A stretch of 64,000 nucleotides of DNA, taken from Moraxellaceae bacterium AER2_44_116 (GTDB lineage Bacteria; Pseudomonadota; Gammaproteobacteria; Pseudomonadales; Moraxellaceae). The notes under the pieces are model-generated. The model was not told the DNA's origin, made no database searches, and saw nothing but the letters and a program-made list of their open reading frames with translations. Shown piece by piece: positions 61,335 through 64,000 of this stretch. Position 1 is the first letter of the stretch. Every line of letters starts with the position of its first letter. Location: positions 189,510 to 253,509 of the forward strand of contig VIAD01000002.1 of assembly GCA_006546595.1 (NCBI GenBank), in the 5' to 3' direction. A program made the translations under genes and the position numbers.

Positions 61335-61489
61335 GATACACCCCTGTAACTATTATTTTTTCTTTAAGTCAGCGTGGCTTTTTCCATCTCTAGTTGATAT
61401 TTATAGCTCAAAAATTAAGATTTAACATCTTTTGTTTGAGGGCTCTTGGTAGTAAATATGCTGAAACTCTTATTTAGGTACTTCATAGA

Positions 61490-61966
61490 CTATTTGATGA
61501 GAGGCATTACCAACCGTTTAACTCGCACGACACGACGCGCAAGCTTTAAAACCATTTTTGGCAAGTGCAACGATTTGGTTTCAATGAGCCGAGAGTCAGC
61601 AACGGCAGCGGTTCGATGCAGCATCGTTTCTTGGTAAGCAGACGAACTAATCATGCGGATAAACGCTTGGCGGTTTGGATATTGTACTAATAAGACCTCG
61701 TCCCATTGCTCATCGTTTGGTGCAATAAACGTGCTACGAACATCACCTCGCCACAACACTTGTCCGCCAACTTCCCACAATAGAGGCATTACACTTTTAC
61801 TGTAGCGCGCATAAGCCTCTCGTCCAGATAGGTTTTTGACTACGCCATCACCGTAATCGGCAAACTCTTTAAAGCGTAATACATTCACCATCACAATCGC
61901 TTTGTTATCGACGGCTTCTTGAGTAAACCGCTTAATCGCTTCGGGGCTAGGGTTGATAGTTTTCAT
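61490..61966 (-). CDS. DUF1330-like protein with a basic tail
   Basis: A 158-residue protein with an alpha/beta-barrel dimeric fold suggested by MVNVLRFKEFADYG, GREAYARYSKSVMPLL and DEVLLVQYPNRQAFIRM, the pattern of DUF1330 proteins. The last 25 residues are Arg/Lys-rich with Val and Leu (KLARRVVRVKRLVMPLIK), unlike the usual family end. Function unknown; members may be stress- or heme-monooxygenase-related. It lies 75 bases after the bufferin-type operon on the same strand and might belong to it. Confidence 0.75.
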   Translation of the reverse strand: MKTINPSPEAIKRFTQEAVDNKAIVMVNVLRFKEFADYGDGVVKNLSGREAYARYSKSVMPLLWEVGGQVLWRGDVRSTFIAPNDEQWDEVLLVQYPNRQAFIRMISSSAYQETMLHRTAAVADSRLIETKSLHLPKMVLKLARRVVRVKRLVMPLIK

Positions 61967-62040
61967 GGGCGTGATGCCTAAGTTTTAGATAGTGCTTTTA
62001 AATCTAGCACTTAGTTAAACGAAAAACAACGCATCGACTT

Positions 62041-62490
62041 TTACATAAATTTTCGACGGATTAACTGGTCAAACGATAATTTACCCGCACCATGCACTAT
62101 AAAAAATGCTAAAAATAAGCCCCAATAATAGTGGTCTTTCAGTCCTGCTTCGGACAAATCAGGGTAAGAAATTGCGGCAACAATATTCAAAATAAATAAT
62201 GCCGTTGCTGCGGCGCGTGAGCCAAGTCCTATGGCTAATAATGTTGCGCCTGCCAGTTCAACACTGGTGGCTAAGACGGCAGCTAATTCAGGCGACAGCA
62301 GTGGCACCTGATATTCTTCTTCAAATAGCGATAGGGTTGTGTCCCAACTACTGATTTTAGTCATGCCTGATAACCAAAACACTCGCGCAATCCAAACTCT
62401 CGCAATCAGGTCAACACTAGGGCTAATAAAGTCTAAGCCTTTGATGGCCTGTCCTGCCCAATGAATCAGTTTTTGGATAGTAGGCTTCAT
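62041..62490 (-). CDS. DoxX family membrane protein, BufD-like
   Basis: A 149-residue protein with about four membrane helices (LIARVWIARVFWLSGMTKIS, LAAVLATSVELAGATLLAIG, ALFILNIVAAISY, YYWGLFLAFFIVHGAGKL), the DoxX pattern. It overlaps the DUF2063 gene by 4 bases. In bufferin operons the fourth gene is a DoxX protein whose role is not settled; this position and overlap fit that scheme. Confidence 0.85.
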   Translation of the reverse strand: MKPTIQKLIHWAGQAIKGLDFISPSVDLIARVWIARVFWLSGMTKISSWDTTLSLFEEEYQVPLLSPELAAVLATSVELAGATLLAIGLGSRAAATALFILNIVAAISYPDLSEAGLKDHYYWGLFLAFFIVHGAGKLSFDQLIRRKFM

Positions 62491-63227
62491 GTGGATAATC
62501 CTTGTGCAAAATCGACTAACACCGATTGAGCAATAAATTGTTGTAATAACGAGCCGACATCCATCTCGACGAGGGTGTCACAGATTGCGCCAAAACTCAT
62601 GCCTTGTTGAATGGCGGTTAAAAAAGCCCATTGATCGGCATTTAGCGTGGTGACAGTGACTTGATAGTCAACGCGATAAATTAAGCAGTAAAATTCACCC
62701 GTATGCAGTTCAACAACACCATCACCATCGCTTTGATTGGCTTGCCATATATCCGCAATTGGGTAAATAGATGATTGTAAATACGCGCAGGAATTCAGAA
62801 AAAACTGCAAGTTGGGATAGTGTTCAGGGGCAACGGCAATCAGTTTTTCGATGGGAAAGGGAGTGTGGTCACGGGAGTTTTCCGCTAATTGCACACACCA
62901 TTCTAATTGCGCGATATCGGCTAAATAAGGCAGTTCTGCGGTTTCAGGCAATGATTGTAATAATTGAAAAAAGACATCACCGTAACGGTTTAAATCACCA
63001 CTGACAGAAGAATATTGCTGAATATACTGTTGTGCGAGAAAGCGAAAAAAATCGTCTCCCACCAGTTTGACAATCACAGGATAACTTGTGCGTAACGCAT
63101 TTTCTAAAGAGTGAAAAATCGTTTGCCGATAAATATTGACGCGTGAATCATCAATTCCTGTCATCGTTTGGCTTTTATCAAAAATCGCCCGATAAAATTG
63201 CGTTTGGCTATCATGCAAGGAGGTCAT
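62487..63227 (-). CDS. DUF2063 protein, BufC/HvfC-like RiPP recognition partner
   Basis: A 246-residue protein: N-terminal HvfC/BufC-type domain (LHDSQTQFYRAIF, IYRQTIFHSLENALRTSYPV, LVGDDFFRFLAQQYIQQ), then a C-terminal part of winged-helix character. Such proteins bring a precursor peptide to the DUF692 enzyme. The start is at MTSLHDSQ (63227); the frame extends to 63308 but those residues are not family-like. It overlaps bufB by 17 bases and bufD by 4. Confidence 0.87.
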   Translation of the reverse strand: MTSLHDSQTQFYRAIFDKSQTMTGIDDSRVNIYRQTIFHSLENALRTSYPVIVKLVGDDFFRFLAQQYIQQYSSVSGDLNRYGDVFFQLLQSLPETAELPYLADIAQLEWCVQLAENSRDHTPFPIEKLIAVAPEHYPNLQFFLNSCAYLQSSIYPIADIWQANQSDGDGVVELHTGEFYCLIYRVDYQVTVTTLNADQWAFLTAIQQGMSFGAICDTLVEMDVGSLLQQFIAQSVLVDFAQGLST

Positions 63228-64000
63228 GGTGGCTCTCCATGAGATGTTGAGCGCGAGTTGCTTCGCCCAGCAAAACATTAAGTGATGGAATATCGGCATC
63301 CCATTCAATTAGCGTAGGAACTTGGTCAAAACGCTGTAATGCCTGTTGATACAGTTTCCACACTTCATCACAGACGGGTTGACTGTGGGTATCAATCAAA
63401 CACCCACCGTTATTTTCAAATCCTGCTAAATGTATTTCTTGAACGATGTTGACAGGAATCGCAGCTAAATAGGCAGAAGGATCAAAGTTGTGATTGTTAG
63501 CACTGACATAAATATTATTAATATCTAATAAAATCCCGCAGCCTGTACGTTCGGCCACAGCGACTAAAAATTCCTGTTCGGGAATGGTTGAATGAGCAAA
63601 TTGTAGATAACTTGACGGGTTTTCGATGAGAATTTGCCGACCTAAATAATCTTGTACTTGAGTTGTTTTGGCACAAAAATGCTGTAAAGCTTCTTCGGTG
63701 TAAGGTAACGGTAATAAGTCATTAAGCACTTTGCCGTTAACCGCGCCCCAACATAAATGCTCCGATACCAGCATTGGCTCGGTGCGCTCAATCAAGTTTT
63801 TTAATGAATGTAAAAGGCGTGGGTCAAGCGGATCGGTAGAGCCAATATATAAACCGACACCGTGTAAACTGACAGGGTAATGCTCACGCAAAGCCGCTAA
63901 ATAGGCATGGGCTTTGCCCCCTTCAGCAAAATAGTTTTCGCTATGAATTTCGAGCCAGCCGATGCTGTTGGGTAGGGTGGTGAGTAGGTCTTGGTAATGT
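63211..64000 (-). CDS. DUF692 multinuclear iron enzyme, BufB/MbnB-like, 5' end outside the window
   Basis: The frame stays open to the right edge, so about 263 C-terminal residues are visible. DUF692 ligand motifs are in place: LEIHSENYF, SLHGVGLYIG, SEHLCWG, ILIENPSSYL, LLDINNIYVSANN, EIHLAGF, DTHSQPVCDEVW and LIEWDADIP. Family members use two or three iron ions to turn cysteine of a precursor peptide into an oxazolone/thioamide or thiooxazole, giving copper-binding RiPPs (methanobactin, bufferins). The precursor gene (bufA) would lie just right of the window. Confidence 0.9.
   Translation of the reverse strand, partial: HYQDLLTTLPNSIGWLEIHSENYFAEGGKAHAYLAALREHYPVSLHGVGLYIGSTDPLDPRLLHSLKNLIERTEPMLVSEHLCWGAVNGKVLNDLLPLPYTEEALQHFCAKTTQVQDYLGRQILIENPSSYLQFAHSTIPEQEFLVAVAERTGCGILLDINNIYVSANNHNFDPSAYLAAIPVNIVQEIHLAGFENNGGCLIDTHSQPVCDEVWKLYQQALQRFDQVPTLIEWDADIPSLNVLLGEATRAQHLMESHHDLLA

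Noticed and set aside
1..64000. CRISPR arrays, tRNA, rRNA, prophage or intact insertion sequences
   Set aside because: Gaps between genes were read for regular spaced repeats, cloverleaf arms and transposase genes; none was convincing.

Overview
The window is 64 kb of a bacterial chromosome of moderate GC content. It looks like a gammaproteobacterium of the Moraxellaceae/Pseudomonadales type. The support is gene order and gene content: rsmB-fmt-def-lysM-dprA-tsaC-hemF-aroE, engB-cytochrome c-dsbA, a DesT/DesC/DesB-like acyl desaturase locus, a PilH-like response regulator and abundant acyl-CoA metabolism. The genus cannot be fixed from sequence reading alone. No rRNA, tRNA, CRISPR array or intact insertion sequence was seen.

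Layout. 1-14.6 kb: end of a TPR repeat protein, leuA, an Lrp-type regulator, an outer-membrane protein, YchJ, an LTA-synthase-like sulfatase, a PKD-repeat lipoprotein, an arsR-gapdh-arsJ arsenate resistance operon and a vapBC pair. 14.6-20.4 kb: ppc, then a small island bounded by a perfect 48-bp direct repeat. The island carries a defence-type reverse transcriptase (DRT2-like) behind a structured noncoding leader, plus a broken VapBC-like gene. 20.5-28.3 kb: the housekeeping block from rsmB to aroE. 28.6-33.3 kb: five tandem paralogues of an exported START-domain protein. 33.3-41.8 kb: two acyl-CoA dehydrogenases, a methyltransferase, a Rieske protein, a frameshifted yjdF, engB, two cytochromes c, dsbA and a PhnD-like binding protein. 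42-51 kb: two copies of a two-gene operon, a TPR/beta-barrel outer-membrane protein (Slam/T11SS-like) followed by a large FecR-domain protein with repeated barrel-like modules. 51-64 kb: a TetR (DesT-like) regulator with operators, desC-desB, a haloalkane dehalogenase, gpmI, a diiron-type hydrolase, ctpA, a GNAT, a PilH-like regulator, and the 3' part of a bufferin-type operon (bufB-C-D) running off the right edge.

How the parts work together. The best candidate for a special system is the RT island at 17.3-19.7 kb. Its promoter and leader hairpins, and the stop-free frames on both strands of the leader, match what is known of DRT2 systems, where the RT copies an upstream ncRNA into a concatemeric gene. 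The two FecR/Slam-like operons look like duplicated secretion cassettes with a variable number of cargo modules. The five START proteins and the desaturase, dehydrogenase and PF10118 genes suggest heavy investment in lipid handling. Dispersed short palindromic repeats of two related types sit in several intergenic gaps.
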